This document shows positions 9,207 through 18,300 of a DNA stretch of 64,000 nt, piece after piece; the stretch's first letter is position 1; each line of letters starts with the position of its first letter. The position numbers and the translations under genes are program-made. Under the pieces are notes generated by a model. That model searched no databases. It saw nothing but the letters and a program-made list of their open reading frames with translations, and was not told the DNA's origin. This stretch comes from Aliirhizobium wenxiniae (lineage in GTDB: Bacteria > Pseudomonadota > Alphaproteobacteria > Rhizobiales > Rhizobiaceae). The stretch is from NCBI RefSeq assembly GCF_019511445.1, contig NZ_JAEUAN010000013.1, forward strand, positions 118,279 to 182,278, in the 5' to 3' direction.

Positions 9207-10217
9207 ATGGCACCGCTTCTCGATATCCGCAATCTCACCGTCGTCTTCGATACGCCAGCCGGTACCGTGCATGCGGTCAACGATGTCTCCTACACGATAG
9301 AGGAGGGCGAAACGCTCGGCATCGTCGGCGAATCCGGCTCCGGCAAGAGCGTCCATGCACTCTCCATGGTCGGGCTGATCGCTCGCCCGCCGGGACGCAT
9401 CGTCAGCGGCGAAGTCTATTTCAAGGGCCGGGATCTGCTGAAATTGTCCCAGCGCGAGCTGTTCGACCTTCGCGGCAAGGAAATCGGCTTCGTCTTCCAG
9501 GACCCAATGACCTCGCTCAACCCGGTGCTGACGGTTGAACGCCAGATCGCCGAACCGTTGCGGCGGCATTTCAACCTGTCGAAGAGCCAGGCGCGCGAGC
9601 GTGTCGTCGAACTGCTGGAACTTGTCGGCATTCCCAATGCCCGTGAGCGTATCGGCCAGTACCCGCACGAATTCTCCGGCGGCATGCGCCAGCGTGTGAT
9701 GATCGCGATCGGCATTTCCTGCAATCCGAAGCTTCTGATTGCCGATGAGGCGACGACGGCGCTGGACGTGACGGTGCAGGCGCAGATCCTCGATCTGGTT
9801 CGCGATTTGAAGAAGAAGATCGGCACGACGGTAATCTGGATCACCCATGACATGGGCGTGGTTGCGGGGCTCGCAGATACGATCCAGGTCATGTATGGCG
9901 GGCGCATCATGGAGCGCGGACCGGTGGATACCGTGTTTGAGGATCCTCGCAGCGCCTATACCTGGGGTCTGCTGAAGTCGCTGCCGCATGGTGGCAAGCG
10001 CGGAACGACGCGTCTTTACCAGATCCCCGGAAATCCTCCGAACCTGATCAACGAGCCGATCGGGGATCCCTTCGCGCCGCGCAACACGTTTGCGACGGAG
10101 CGTTGTCTTCGCGAAACGCCGCCGCTGCAACAGGTGGAAGGCAGCGTGCCGGGCCACAAGGCTGCGGTCTGGTATGATCTGCGCGAAGAATTGAAAAAGC
10201 AGGAGGCAAAGGTATGA
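9207..10217 (+). CDS. ABC transporter ATP-binding protein, DppD type
   Basis: This 336-residue cytoplasmic ATPase carries Walker A GESGSGKS, Q-loop FQDPMTSLNP, signature FSGGMRQRV, Walker B LLIADEATTALD and H-loop ITHDMG, all intact. The C-terminal oligopeptide-transporter extension (from about residue 255, YTWGLLKSLP onward) includes the Cys-containing CLRETPP stretch that often binds an iron-sulfur cluster in this subfamily; only one Cys of that kind is clear here. It overlaps the next ATPase gene by 4 bp. Confidence 0.9.
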   Translation: MAPLLDIRNLTVVFDTPAGTVHAVNDVSYTIEEGETLGIVGESGSGKSVHALSMVGLIARPPGRIVSGEVYFKGRDLLKLSQRELFDLRGKEIGFVFQDPMTSLNPVLTVERQIAEPLRRHFNLSKSQARERVVELLELVGIPNARERIGQYPHEFSGGMRQRVMIAIGISCNPKLLIADEATTALDVTVQAQILDLVRDLKKKIGTTVIWITHDMGVVAGLADTIQVMYGGRIMERGPVDTVFEDPRSAYTWGLLKSLPHGGKRGTTRLYQIPGNPPNLINEPIGDPFAPRNTFATERCLRETPPLQQVEGSVPGHKAAVWYDLREELKKQEAKV

Positions 10218-11143
10218 GCGTTGACCGGACCATGACGCCGCCGCAAAAGCCTCTCGTGATCGCCAACCGTCTCTGCAAGACATTCGGCGGCGGACGCAGC
10301 CTGCTTGGCGCAAGCGCGCCGGCACTGAAAGCCGTCAATGATGTCAGCTTCGAAATCTTCCCGGGCGAGACACTTGGCCTGGTCGGAGAATCCGGTTCAG
10401 GCAAAAGCACGACGGGCCGCGTTTTGCTGCAGCTTGAGGAGCCGACCAGCGGCGATATCATCTTCAAGGGGCAAAATCTCACGGGCCTGTCGAAGTCGCT
10501 GTTGAAGCCGCATCGGCGCGACATGCAGATCATCTTCCAGGATCCCTATTCGTCGCTCAATCCCCGCATGACGGTTGGCGAATTCGTCTCCGAACCGCTG
10601 ATCGTGCACGGTGTTGCGACCAACAAGTCGGAGCGCAATGACAGGGTTGCGGCACTCTTCCGCAAGGTGGGCCTCGATCCGTCCTTTATGACGCGCTACC
10701 CGCATGAATTTTCCGGCGGCCAGCGCCAGCGGGTCTGCATCGCTCGCGGTATTGCGCTCGATCCGGCCTTCATTGTTGCCGACGAGCCGATCACCGCGCT
10801 CGACGTCTCGATCCAGGCGCAGATCGTCAACCTGTTTCAGGATCTGCAGGACGAACTGGGCTTGACCTATCTGTTCATCGCCCATGACCTCTCGATGATC
10901 CGCTATCTCTGCCATCGCGTCGCTGTCATGCTGCGGGGCCGGATTGTCGAAATCGGTCCATGCGAGGCAATCTTCGAAAACCCGCAGCATGCCTATACTC
11001 AGGCGCTCCTATCGGCGATTCCCGTGCCCGATCCGAGAATCGAGCGTAACCGCAAGCCGATCACCTTCGATGTCAGCGCCAACCTGCCGCCTGAGGAGGC
11101 AACGCTGCAGCCGGTCGGCGATCGACATTTCGTACTTCGCTGA
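10214..11143 (+). CDS. ABC transporter ATP-binding protein, DppF/OppF type
   Basis: This second ATPase of the importer has 309 residues, with Walker A GESGSGKST, FQDPYSSLNP, signature FSGGQRQRV, Walker B FIVADEPITALD and IAHDLS. It starts inside the end of the preceding ATPase gene (ATGA overlap), which indicates translational coupling. It completes the hyuAB/opine-dehydrogenase/importer operon. Because a binding protein is lacking here, the partial gene at the left edge is the best partner. Confidence 0.9.
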   Translation: MSVDRTMTPPQKPLVIANRLCKTFGGGRSLLGASAPALKAVNDVSFEIFPGETLGLVGESGSGKSTTGRVLLQLEEPTSGDIIFKGQNLTGLSKSLLKPHRRDMQIIFQDPYSSLNPRMTVGEFVSEPLIVHGVATNKSERNDRVAALFRKVGLDPSFMTRYPHEFSGGQRQRVCIARGIALDPAFIVADEPITALDVSIQAQIVNLFQDLQDELGLTYLFIAHDLSMIRYLCHRVAVMLRGRIVEIGPCEAIFENPQHAYTQALLSAIPVPDPRIERNRKPITFDVSANLPPEEATLQPVGDRHFVLR

Positions 11144-11195
11144 AATGCGCGTGTAGTTCGCAGCACCAGTGGCTTTCAGGACCAGGTGTTTTGCA

Positions 11196-11219
11196 GCCCA
11201 CTTTCGGTAGTGTGTGGGC
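11196..11219. terminator. possible bidirectional terminator hairpin
   Basis: GCCCAC (11196-11201) and GTGGGC (11214-11219) can pair over a 12-base loop. The site lies in the gap between the converging importer operon and IclR gene. No clear T-run follows, so the call is weak. Confidence 0.3.
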
Positions 11220-11282
11220 CGTCGATATGATGTTGCCTGCGAAAATTACGGTATGGGAATGTAGGCCAAGCTCAGCTCATTT

Positions 11283-12053
11283 CTAACTGTCGGAAATCAT
11301 CGCGATCTCTTCCTTCAGCATGAGAGCGTATTGATGCAGGGAGCCGGGGGTGAGCTTTGCACATAGCAACGTGAATCCGAGGGATGCACTGGCTTTCGTG
11401 CCGTCCGTGAAAATAGGCACGGAAACCCCGGCAATTCCAGGAATGAGCTCGCCGACATCAATTGCGTATCCTCTTTCGCGCGTGCTGGCGATGAGCTTGC
11501 GGACCTTGTCCGGGTTGAGGTCGCGATAGGAGGCATAGCGCTCTGCATTGGCCCGGATGATGAATTCCTGCTCGTCCTCATCGAGATAGGCAAGCATGGC
11601 GATGGAGCCGGGACCTACGCCCAGCGCGACGGCTCCCCCAATCGACCCGGTGAGGGTCGGCACAACGCATTCACCGTCGCGCCGGTCGAGACAGACGGAG
11701 TCGTGATTAAGCCTCACCATCAGGTGGATCGTATCCCCGGTTTTGCGGCGAATGCGCGTCAGGGCGGCGTCGTAACTGCTGATGATGCCGGGGCCGCGGG
11801 CGGCACGCGCGCCATAGATCGCCATGCGGGCACCCAACCGGTAGCTGCGCTTTTTATCGTCTCTTGCCAATAGCTTATGGCCGACGAGCGTGTTGAGAAT
11901 TCGATGACAGGTTGCTGTGTTGAGACCTGAATTTGCTGTCAGATCCTTCAATGTAACGCCGTTCACGCCGCCATTGGCGACAAGGTCGAGCAGGATAACT
12001 GCACGGTCCAAAAGTTGGGCACCGCCAGATGTAGATTGTTTTACTTGAGGCAT
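11283..12053 (-). CDS. IclR-family transcriptional regulator
   Basis: This 256-residue regulator starts at the ATG at 12053, which has GGAA about 6 bases upstream; a second ATG at 12065 lacks a ribosome-binding site. The N-terminal winged helix (about 15-75) includes NTATCHRILNTLVGHKLL and YRLGARM. The C-terminal IclR effector domain (about 80-250) follows, with SIGGAVALGVGPGSIAMLAYL and the GYAIDVGELIPGIAGVSVP segment. It is divergent from the amino-acid importer and presumably controls that operon. Confidence 0.88.
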   Translation of the reverse strand: MPQVKQSTSGGAQLLDRAVILLDLVANGGVNGVTLKDLTANSGLNTATCHRILNTLVGHKLLARDDKKRSYRLGARMAIYGARAARGPGIISSYDAALTRIRRKTGDTIHLMVRLNHDSVCLDRRDGECVVPTLTGSIGGAVALGVGPGSIAMLAYLDEDEQEFIIRANAERYASYRDLNPDKVRKLIASTRERGYAIDVGELIPGIAGVSVPIFTDGTKASASLGFTLLCAKLTPGSLHQYALMLKEEIAMISDS

Positions 12054-12064
12054 AAATTTCCACA

Positions 12065-12097
12065 TTATGACAAATTGACGATTGTTATCTTGTATAA
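12065..12097. promoter_or_regulatory. AT-rich inverted repeat near the IclR gene start
   Basis: TTATGACAA (12065-12073) and TTGTATAA (12090-12097) form an imperfect inverted repeat with a 16-base spacer, just upstream of the IclR start in the divergent region. A TATAAT hexamer (12093-12098) overlaps the right arm. It is a candidate autoregulatory operator; no in-sequence test is available. Confidence 0.35.
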
Positions 12098-12244
12098 TGA
12101 GAATTTTGCGTATTCAACGATGATTATTAAGTCGCTCCTGAAAATGACTATTTAATGGGCGGCCTGATCATTGCGGCTATGAATAAGCCTGCGCCAGTCG
12201 TCATAGCGGGCAGGAAGTCCGCTTCAGGAAAATGGGGAACTAGC

Positions 12245-13063
12245 ATGATCAAGAATACCGTTATGTCCGTGCTTGCGATCGTCGCCGCGCTGTCTGCCAG
12301 CACGGCCATGGCCGACACGCTTGCCGACATCAAGGCCCGTGACAAGCTCATCGTCGGCGTCAAGAACGACTATGCACCTTATGGCTATCTCAACGACAAG
12401 GGTGAGACTGTCGGCTTCGAAATCGAGCTGGCCAAATATGTCGCCAAGGAGCTTCTTGGTTCGGAGGACAAGATCGAACTCGTTCCCGTCGTTGCCGCCA
12501 ACCGTATCGAATTCCTGACCGCCGGCCGTATCGACGCCATTTTCGCGACGCTCGGCATCACGGCGGAACGCGAAAAGGTCATCGACTTCACCACCCAATA
12601 CGTATCCGCAGGCGGCCCGTCGGTGCTGATGGCCGGTGCTGCGAAGATCAGCAAGTGGGAAGAACTCAAGGGTCGCCAGGTCTGCGGCATCCAGGGTTCC
12701 TACTTCAACAAGAAGATGACCGAGGAATTCGGCATCGAACTCGTCAACTTCAAGAGCCAGCCTGAAGCCTATCGCGCGCTCAAGGATAACCGTTGCATCG
12801 GCATGGTCTTCGACGACATGACGCTGCAGATGAAGCTGCGCGAGCCGGACTGGTCGAGCTACAAGATCGCCGTTGCTCCTTATGAATTCGCGCCGATGGC
12901 CGGTGGCCTTCGCAAGGGCGAGACCGCATTCCGCGAAGCCGTCGACAAGGCGATCCACAAGGCCGAAGGCGAAGGCAAGCTGATCGAATGGGAAAAGAAG
13001 TTCGGCATGCCGGCTTCCGATTACATCGCGCAGCGTGCCAAGGCCGCGGCGTCCGCCAACTAA
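12245..13063 (+). CDS. ABC amino-acid solute-binding protein (family 3)
   Basis: This 272-residue periplasmic binding protein starts at the ATG at 12245 (GGGGA upstream). The signal peptide spans about residues 1-22 and ends AMA-D. The mature protein shows the polar amino-acid-binding signature: KLIVGVKNDYAPYGYLN, GFEIELAKYVAKELLG, and the ITAEREKVIDFTTQY hinge region. It delivers a polar or charged amino acid to the two permeases downstream. The frame is open from 12155, but that extension precedes the signal peptide and is unlikely to be translated. Confidence 0.92.
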   Translation: MIKNTVMSVLAIVAALSASTAMADTLADIKARDKLIVGVKNDYAPYGYLNDKGETVGFEIELAKYVAKELLGSEDKIELVPVVAANRIEFLTAGRIDAIFATLGITAEREKVIDFTTQYVSAGGPSVLMAGAAKISKWEELKGRQVCGIQGSYFNKKMTEEFGIELVNFKSQPEAYRALKDNRCIGMVFDDMTLQMKLREPDWSSYKIAVAPYEFAPMAGGLRKGETAFREAVDKAIHKAEGEGKLIEWEKKFGMPASDYIAQRAKAAASAN

Positions 13064-13081
13064 GTCATATCGAGATAAACA

Positions 13082-13798
13082 TTGCTCGGTCTTGATTTCT
13101 CCTGGCTCGGTGATGCGACCTACCAGCAGTGGCTGCTGGTAGGTGTCACCAACACAATCGAACTTGCGGCAATCTCTTCTGTTGCCGCGGTTATTATCGG
13201 AATGCTGGGCGCGCTTGCGCTGACGCTGAGGATCTTCTGGCTCGAAGCAATCGTCGAACTTTTCGTCGAGTTCTTCCGCAATACGCCGCCGCTTCTGCAG
13301 ATGCTGTTCGCCTATTTCACGCTTTCGACCCTCGGGCTGAAGGTAACCGATCCGGCAACCGGTCTGTCCGTGCCGCTGCTCAGCGCCTTTGCCTGCGCAG
13401 CCATCTCGCTCAGCTTGTTCGGCGGCGCGCTGGCGATCGAAGCTTTCCGTTCCGGCATCGAAACCATGCCGCGGGCAATCATCGAGGCCGCGCGTTCGCT
13501 TGGTTATAGCCGATGGTCGAGATTCTGGCGGGTCGAAGCGCCGATCGCGACGCGCATCTGCCTGCCAGCGCTGACCAATATCCTGACCAATCTTTTCAAA
13601 ACCACATCCCAGGCATCGGTCATCACCGTGCCGGAGCTGATGTACTACGCGGGACAGATCTACAACGACAACCTGCGCACGCTCGAAGTGATGCTGCTGA
13701 TCCTCGTCATCTATGTGGCGCTGGTTTCGGTCATCACGTTTGCGATGGCGCGGCTGGAGCGTTGGATGGCTTTCCCCGGTTATGGAACGGGGCGCTGA
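13082..13798 (+). CDS. polar amino-acid ABC permease (HisM/GlnP type), first subunit
   Basis: This 238-residue inner-membrane protein starts with TTG at 13082, 18 bp after the binding-protein stop. It has the His/Glu/Gln permease N-terminal motif (VGVTNTIELAAISSVAA, about 20-36), then EFFRNTPPLLQMLF and the docking loop EAARSLGYSRWSRFWRVEAP. About five membrane segments are visible. It pairs with the next permease, which begins 2 bases after its stop. Confidence 0.88.
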   Translation: MLGLDFSWLGDATYQQWLLVGVTNTIELAAISSVAAVIIGMLGALALTLRIFWLEAIVELFVEFFRNTPPLLQMLFAYFTLSTLGLKVTDPATGLSVPLLSAFACAAISLSLFGGALAIEAFRSGIETMPRAIIEAARSLGYSRWSRFWRVEAPIATRICLPALTNILTNLFKTTSQASVITVPELMYYAGQIYNDNLRTLEVMLLILVIYVALVSVITFAMARLERWMAFPGYGTGR

Positions 13799-13800
13799 TC

Positions 13801-14613
13801 ATGGATTCGGTACGCACTTACGAAAACAAGAAACGCGGCGTCCTTCTGCTCATCGCGCTCGCCGTCATCACCGGCATCCTGGTGGATGCGATGGCCGGCG
13901 GCTCGGAACAATGGCAGCGTGTGGCCATTCGCCTGCCGCTCATCCTGACCGGCTCCGGTTCCGGCTGGCCGATTACGGGTGGCTTCGCGCTGAATATCAT
14001 GCTTTCGATAGCATCGATGGCCGTCGCAACCGCGCTCGGCATCGTTCTGGCGCTTGCAACGCTTTCCAGATCGGCATTCGTCAGAATTCCGTCTCTTGCG
14101 CTGATGAACTTCCTGCGCAACTCGCCCTGGCTCGTGCTTTTGTTCGCGATGCTTTACATCATCCCGTTCGAAGTCCATGTCTTCGGATTGAGCGTTCCGT
14201 TTCCGCCTTTCGTGAAAGCTGTGATCGGTCTGGCCCTGCCGACCGGCGCCAATCTCTCGGAAGTCATCCGTGGCGCGGTCCAATCCATCCATAGCGGACA
14301 GTGGGAAGCAGCCCGTTCGCTCGGCTACACGACGACGCAGATTTATCGCTACGTCATCCTGCCCCAGGCCTTCCGCCGAATGATCCCCGGCTGGATGAAC
14401 CTCTATGCACTGCTGATGATCGCAACCGCGCTCGCCACGGTCACGGGTATTCAGGACGTGCTGACGATCCTCAATACCTCGCTCGCAATGGAGAGCGAAC
14501 GCGCCATCGTCTACTTCTACATCACCATCCTCTTCCTCTTCTTCGCTTACTGCTACCCCATCGCGGTTTTCGCGCGGCGTCTGGAGCGTGCCGTCAAAGG
14601 AGACAATCTATGA
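13801..14613 (+). CDS. polar amino-acid ABC permease, second subunit
   Basis: This 270-residue permease starts at the ATG at 13801; an upstream extension of the frame overlaps the previous gene and is ignored. An N-terminal membrane segment (about 14-34) is followed by the family motifs GFALNIMLSIASMAVATALG, NFLRNSPWLVLLF and the docking loop EAARSLGYTTTQIYRYVILP. Its stop overlaps the ATPase start (ATGA), indicating coupled translation. Confidence 0.88.
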   Translation: MDSVRTYENKKRGVLLLIALAVITGILVDAMAGGSEQWQRVAIRLPLILTGSGSGWPITGGFALNIMLSIASMAVATALGIVLALATLSRSAFVRIPSLALMNFLRNSPWLVLLFAMLYIIPFEVHVFGLSVPFPPFVKAVIGLALPTGANLSEVIRGAVQSIHSGQWEAARSLGYTTTQIYRYVILPQAFRRMIPGWMNLYALLMIATALATVTGIQDVLTILNTSLAMESERAIVYFYITILFLFFAYCYPIAVFARRLERAVKGDNL

Positions 14614-15356
14614 ACCGTTCCAATGCTTTGATCGAGATCGACGACATCCGCAAATCCTTCGGCATATTCGAGGTGCTCAAGGGTATCTCGCTCACCGTCG
14701 GCAAGGGCGAGGCCGTCTGCATCATCGGCCCGTCGGGTTCCGGAAAATCCACCATCCTGCGCTGCATCAATGGCCTGATGCCGATCGACAGCGGCTCGAT
14801 CCGTGTGGGTGATCATCGCGTCCATGAATTGACCAGCGAGAAGGCCATGCGCCCGCTGCGTCATCAGGTTGCAATGGTGTTCCAGCAGTATAACCTCTTC
14901 CCGCATCGTACGGCACTTGAAAACATCATGATGGCGCCGATCCAGGTACTGGGTCATGACAAGCGCGAAGTTGAGGAGCGTGCCCGCAAGCTTCTGAAGA
15001 AGGTGCGCCTTTCGGAAAAGGCCGACAGCTATCCGGGCCAGCTCTCCGGCGGACAGCAGCAACGTGTGGCGATTGCCAGAGCGCTTGCGATGCAGCCCGA
15101 CATCATCCTGTTCGATGAAGTCACAGCCGCACTCGACCCCGAGACGGTGAAGGAGGTTCTCTTCACCATCCGCGAACTCGTCGAGGAGGGGCTGACCTGC
15201 ATGCTCGTCACCCACGAGATGAAGTTCGCCAGGGAGGTGTCCCATCGCGTGTGCTTCACCGACCACGGCCGCATCGTCGAAAGCGCCCCGCCTGCCGAAT
15301 TCTTCGACAATCCGCAGGATGCACGCCTGCGCGAATTCCTCGGTCAGGTTCTCTGA
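14610..15356 (+). CDS. amino-acid ABC transporter ATP-binding protein (GlnQ/HisP type)
   Basis: This 248-residue ATPase from the ATG at 14610 has Walker A GPSGSGKST, Q-loop FQQYNLFPH, signature LSGGQQQRV, Walker B IILFDEVTAALDPE and H-loop VTHEM. The normal Asp-Glu Walker B followed by V-T rather than P-T is a minor variation often seen in this family. It energises the two permeases just upstream. The flavoprotein gene begins about 125 bp downstream. Confidence 0.92.
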   Translation: MNRSNALIEIDDIRKSFGIFEVLKGISLTVGKGEAVCIIGPSGSGKSTILRCINGLMPIDSGSIRVGDHRVHELTSEKAMRPLRHQVAMVFQQYNLFPHRTALENIMMAPIQVLGHDKREVEERARKLLKKVRLSEKADSYPGQLSGGQQQRVAIARALAMQPDIILFDEVTAALDPETVKEVLFTIRELVEEGLTCMLVTHEMKFAREVSHRVCFTDHGRIVESAPPAEFFDNPQDARLREFLGQVL

Positions 15357-15482
15357 GAAAACAAGGATGCGGGCTGGGCGACCCCAAGCCCGCATCGACC
15401 TACTGGCATATGAACCGGCCTTGCGGCCGATCCCTTTGCCGATCGCGTTTCACGAAAGGCGAGCCTTGCCGCTCGATTGACC

Positions 15483-16799
15483 ATGCCCCGTTTTGACGAC
15501 ATTTATTCAGAGGATTTCAAGGAAGCGCCCTATTGGTGGGAAGCGGCCGAACCGGAAACCAACCTCGATCCGCTGCCCGAGAAGGTGGATGTCGCGGTTA
15601 TCGGCTCCGGTTATGCCGGAATGAACGCGGCGACACATCTGGCGCGCGCTGGTCGCTCCGTTGTCGTTCTCGATAGCGACCGGATCGGTTCCGGCTGTTC
15701 GACGCGTTCGGGCGGCATGGTATCGAGCGGTCAAAAGCTGGTTGTCGGCGGTGCCATCAAGGGTATCGATCCGGCCATGATTTCGCGGCTGATCGGCGAA
15801 AGCAACGAGAGCTTCGAATATATGAAGACGCTGGTCGAGACAGAAAAGCTTGACGCCGGCCTCGAACTCAAGGGCCGCTTTTTCGGCGCCAATACCGCAA
15901 AGGATTTCGAGACGCTGAAACGCCACGGCGCGTTGTTGTCTGAAAAGACCGGCGTCAACGTACATTATTTCGATCGCAGCAATCAACGCGAAGTGATCGG
16001 CTCCGACTATTATCATGGCGGCATGGTCATCGATGAATATGGCGGCCTGCACCCGGGCATGTATCACAGGGCGCTGCGCGAGCGGGCCAAGGCGGCGGGC
16101 GTCATGCTGCGCTCTCATGCACGCGCCGGCATCGTCAAGGACGGTCCAAACCGTGAGAAGATCGTGCCGACGGCACGCGGAACGATCCGGGCGACCAATG
16201 TCATCATTGCCACCAACGGTTATACGGAAGCCGACGCCTCCCCTGAACTGGCGCGTCGGCTGGTGCCGGTGAAGAGCTATCAGATCGCCACCGAACCTTT
16301 GCCGGCAGACCTTCTGACGGAGCTCATTCCTCAGTCGCGCATGGTGTCCGATACGCGCCGCGACCTGATCTACAGCCGTGTTTCTCCGGATGGCACGCGT
16401 CTCCTGTTCGGCTCGCGACCCGGCGTTTTCGAAATGTCGGAACGGCAGGCGGCCAAGCACATCTATGCCCGCATGCTGGCGATCTGGCCGCAGCTGGCCG
16501 GCGTCAAGATCACCCATTCCTGGGTGGGCAGTGTTGCCATGACCGTCGACAAGCTTGCGCATATCGGCGAGCGCGACGGCGCCAATTTCGCCGTCGGCTG
16601 CAATGGCAACGGCGTCGCGCTGATGACCTATCTCGGCTACCAAACGGCGAGAAAAATCCTCGGCGAACAGAACATGCCGTCCGCCTTCGACCGGGAAAAA
16701 TTCACGCCGGTTCCCTTCTATTCCGGAAAGCCCTGGTTCCTGCCGGTCTTCACTGGCTGGTATCGCCTGCGCGACTTCCTTGACCGTCCGGGGCGCTAA
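15483..16799 (+). CDS. FAD-dependent oxidoreductase (DAO family, PuuB-like)
   Basis: This protein has 438 residues from the ATG at 15483; a TTG two codons earlier is possible. The FAD-binding dinucleotide fold is VAVIGSGYAGMNAATHLARAG (split across about 36-56), with the glutamate-equivalent region VVVLDSDRIGSGCSTRSGG. A C-terminal GCNGNGVALMTYLG closes the FAD site. The layout matches gamma-glutamylputrescine oxidase and sarcosine/D-amino-acid oxidases, which oxidise secondary or primary amines to imines. The lyase gene starts 2 bases after its stop. Confidence 0.85.
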   Translation: MPRFDDIYSEDFKEAPYWWEAAEPETNLDPLPEKVDVAVIGSGYAGMNAATHLARAGRSVVVLDSDRIGSGCSTRSGGMVSSGQKLVVGGAIKGIDPAMISRLIGESNESFEYMKTLVETEKLDAGLELKGRFFGANTAKDFETLKRHGALLSEKTGVNVHYFDRSNQREVIGSDYYHGGMVIDEYGGLHPGMYHRALRERAKAAGVMLRSHARAGIVKDGPNREKIVPTARGTIRATNVIIATNGYTEADASPELARRLVPVKSYQIATEPLPADLLTELIPQSRMVSDTRRDLIYSRVSPDGTRLLFGSRPGVFEMSERQAAKHIYARMLAIWPQLAGVKITHSWVGSVAMTVDKLAHIGERDGANFAVGCNGNGVALMTYLGYQTARKILGEQNMPSAFDREKFTPVPFYSGKPWFLPVFTGWYRLRDFLDRPGR

Positions 16800-16801
16800 G
16801 C

Positions 16802-18250
16802 GTGGAAAAGGCGCCCGAAGGCATGCGGCTGGAGGAGGATGCGCTCGGTACCCGATGGCTTCCCGATGAAACGGCCTATGGCATCCAGACGGTCCGGGCG
16901 GTCGAGAATTTCTCGATCTCCGGCCGCTCCATTGCGGATATTGAAGGCTTCATTGCCGCCATCATCCTGATCAAGCAGGCCTCCGCGCGTGCGAACCGGC
17001 GGTCCGGCGAACTCGATGCTGGGATCTCCAAGGCGATAGAGGCGGCGGCAGTGGAGCAACTCGCCGGCATTCGGCCTCAGGATTATCCGGTCGACATCTA
17101 TCACGGTGGTGGCGGCACTGCCGCGAACATGAATGTCAACGAGGTTCTGGCAAACCGCGCCAGCGAAATCCTTCCCGGCAACAAGAGTGCCGCTCCGGTT
17201 CATCCCAATACCCATGTGAACATGGGGCAGTCGACGAACGACGTCATTCCGTCAGCAATGAAGATTGCGGTTGGCGGAGAGTTGGCCGGACTGAAGGCTA
17301 GCCTTTCGACGCTCGTTGACGCATTGCAGGATCAGGAAGTTAAGCTGGCCGATGTCGTCAAGCTCGGACGCACCTGCCTGCAGGATGCCTTGCCGATCAC
17401 CTTCGGCCAGCAGTTTTCCGGTTATCGTGCGGCCTTCGAGCGCCAGATCGTCGAAATCGACGCGCTGGAAATCTCGTGTCTCGGGTTGCCACTCGGAGCA
17501 ACCGCGATCGGCACATCCTTCGGAGCTTCCGCGCAATACCGGCAATTCGTCTTCGAAGAACTGTCCTTTCTGTCGAGCAAGGCCTTCCATGTGGAGGAAA
17601 ACCTTTTCGACGCGCTGCAGAATGCGGATCATTGGCTCAAGGTTTCGGCCACTCTGAAGGCCATCGCCGTGACGCTTTCCAAGCTGTCTGCCGATCTGCG
17701 CCTGATGTCCTCTGGCCCAAGGGCCGGGCTTGGCGAGATAAGCCTGCCGGCGGTGCAGCCCGGGTCATCGATCATGCCGGGCAAGGTCAATCCGGTCATG
17801 CCGGAAATGATGATGCAGGTGGCCTTCCGGGTGATCGGCAATGACGCGACCGTTACGCGCGCAGCCGAGGGCGAACTGGATCTCAATGTCTGGGAATCCA
17901 TCATCCTCGAAGCGGTGAGCGAGTCCATCCGGCTGATGCGCAGGGCAATCCCGCTGTTTGTCAGCAAGTGCATTGCCGGGATCGAGGTCAAAGCCGATGT
18001 CGGCCTCGCCGATGCGTCCGGTTCACTGGCGCTGTCGACGGCGCTTGCGTTAATCTACGGTTATCCGTCCGCATCCGCGGTTGCCAAACATGCCGCAAAG
18101 CACGGAATTTCCATCAGCGCTGCGGCAGTGGCCTGCGATCTGATGAGCCGGGAAGATGCGGAGTTTCTCTTCGCCGACATCTCCGCCTTTGCAGATGCGG
18201 AACGGACAGAACGCCTGATTTCGGATTTCAGAGATCGCAGGCGCCTTTAG
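16802..18250 (+). CDS. aspartase/fumarase-superfamily lyase (aspartate ammonia-lyase-like)
   Basis: This 482-residue enzyme starts with GTG. It has all three superfamily signature regions: VNMGQSTNDVIPS (about 139-151), KLGRTCLQDALPITFGQ (about 189-205) and the catalytic-loop signature GSSIMPGKVNPVMPE (about 321-335). Enzymes of this family eliminate ammonia, an amine or water from succinyl-type substrates to give fumarate. Because it sits between two amine-oxidising flavoproteins, its substrate could be aspartate itself or an N-substituted aspartate released upstream (inference). The C-terminal domain is complete. Confidence 0.85.
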   Translation: MEKAPEGMRLEEDALGTRWLPDETAYGIQTVRAVENFSISGRSIADIEGFIAAIILIKQASARANRRSGELDAGISKAIEAAAVEQLAGIRPQDYPVDIYHGGGGTAANMNVNEVLANRASEILPGNKSAAPVHPNTHVNMGQSTNDVIPSAMKIAVGGELAGLKASLSTLVDALQDQEVKLADVVKLGRTCLQDALPITFGQQFSGYRAAFERQIVEIDALEISCLGLPLGATAIGTSFGASAQYRQFVFEELSFLSSKAFHVEENLFDALQNADHWLKVSATLKAIAVTLSKLSADLRLMSSGPRAGLGEISLPAVQPGSSIMPGKVNPVMPEMMMQVAFRVIGNDATVTRAAEGELDLNVWESIILEAVSESIRLMRRAIPLFVSKCIAGIEVKADVGLADASGSLALSTALALIYGYPSASAVAKHAAKHGISISAAAVACDLMSREDAEFLFADISAFADAERTERLISDFRDRRRL

Positions 18251-18300
18251 GCGTCTGCAGCCCAAGCCACGATTTCACATGCACATATCAGGGAGATAGC

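Noticed and set aside
12075..12098. TTGACG followed by a perfect TATAAT as a promoter
   Set aside because: The hexamers are only 12 bp apart, too close for a sigma-70 promoter.
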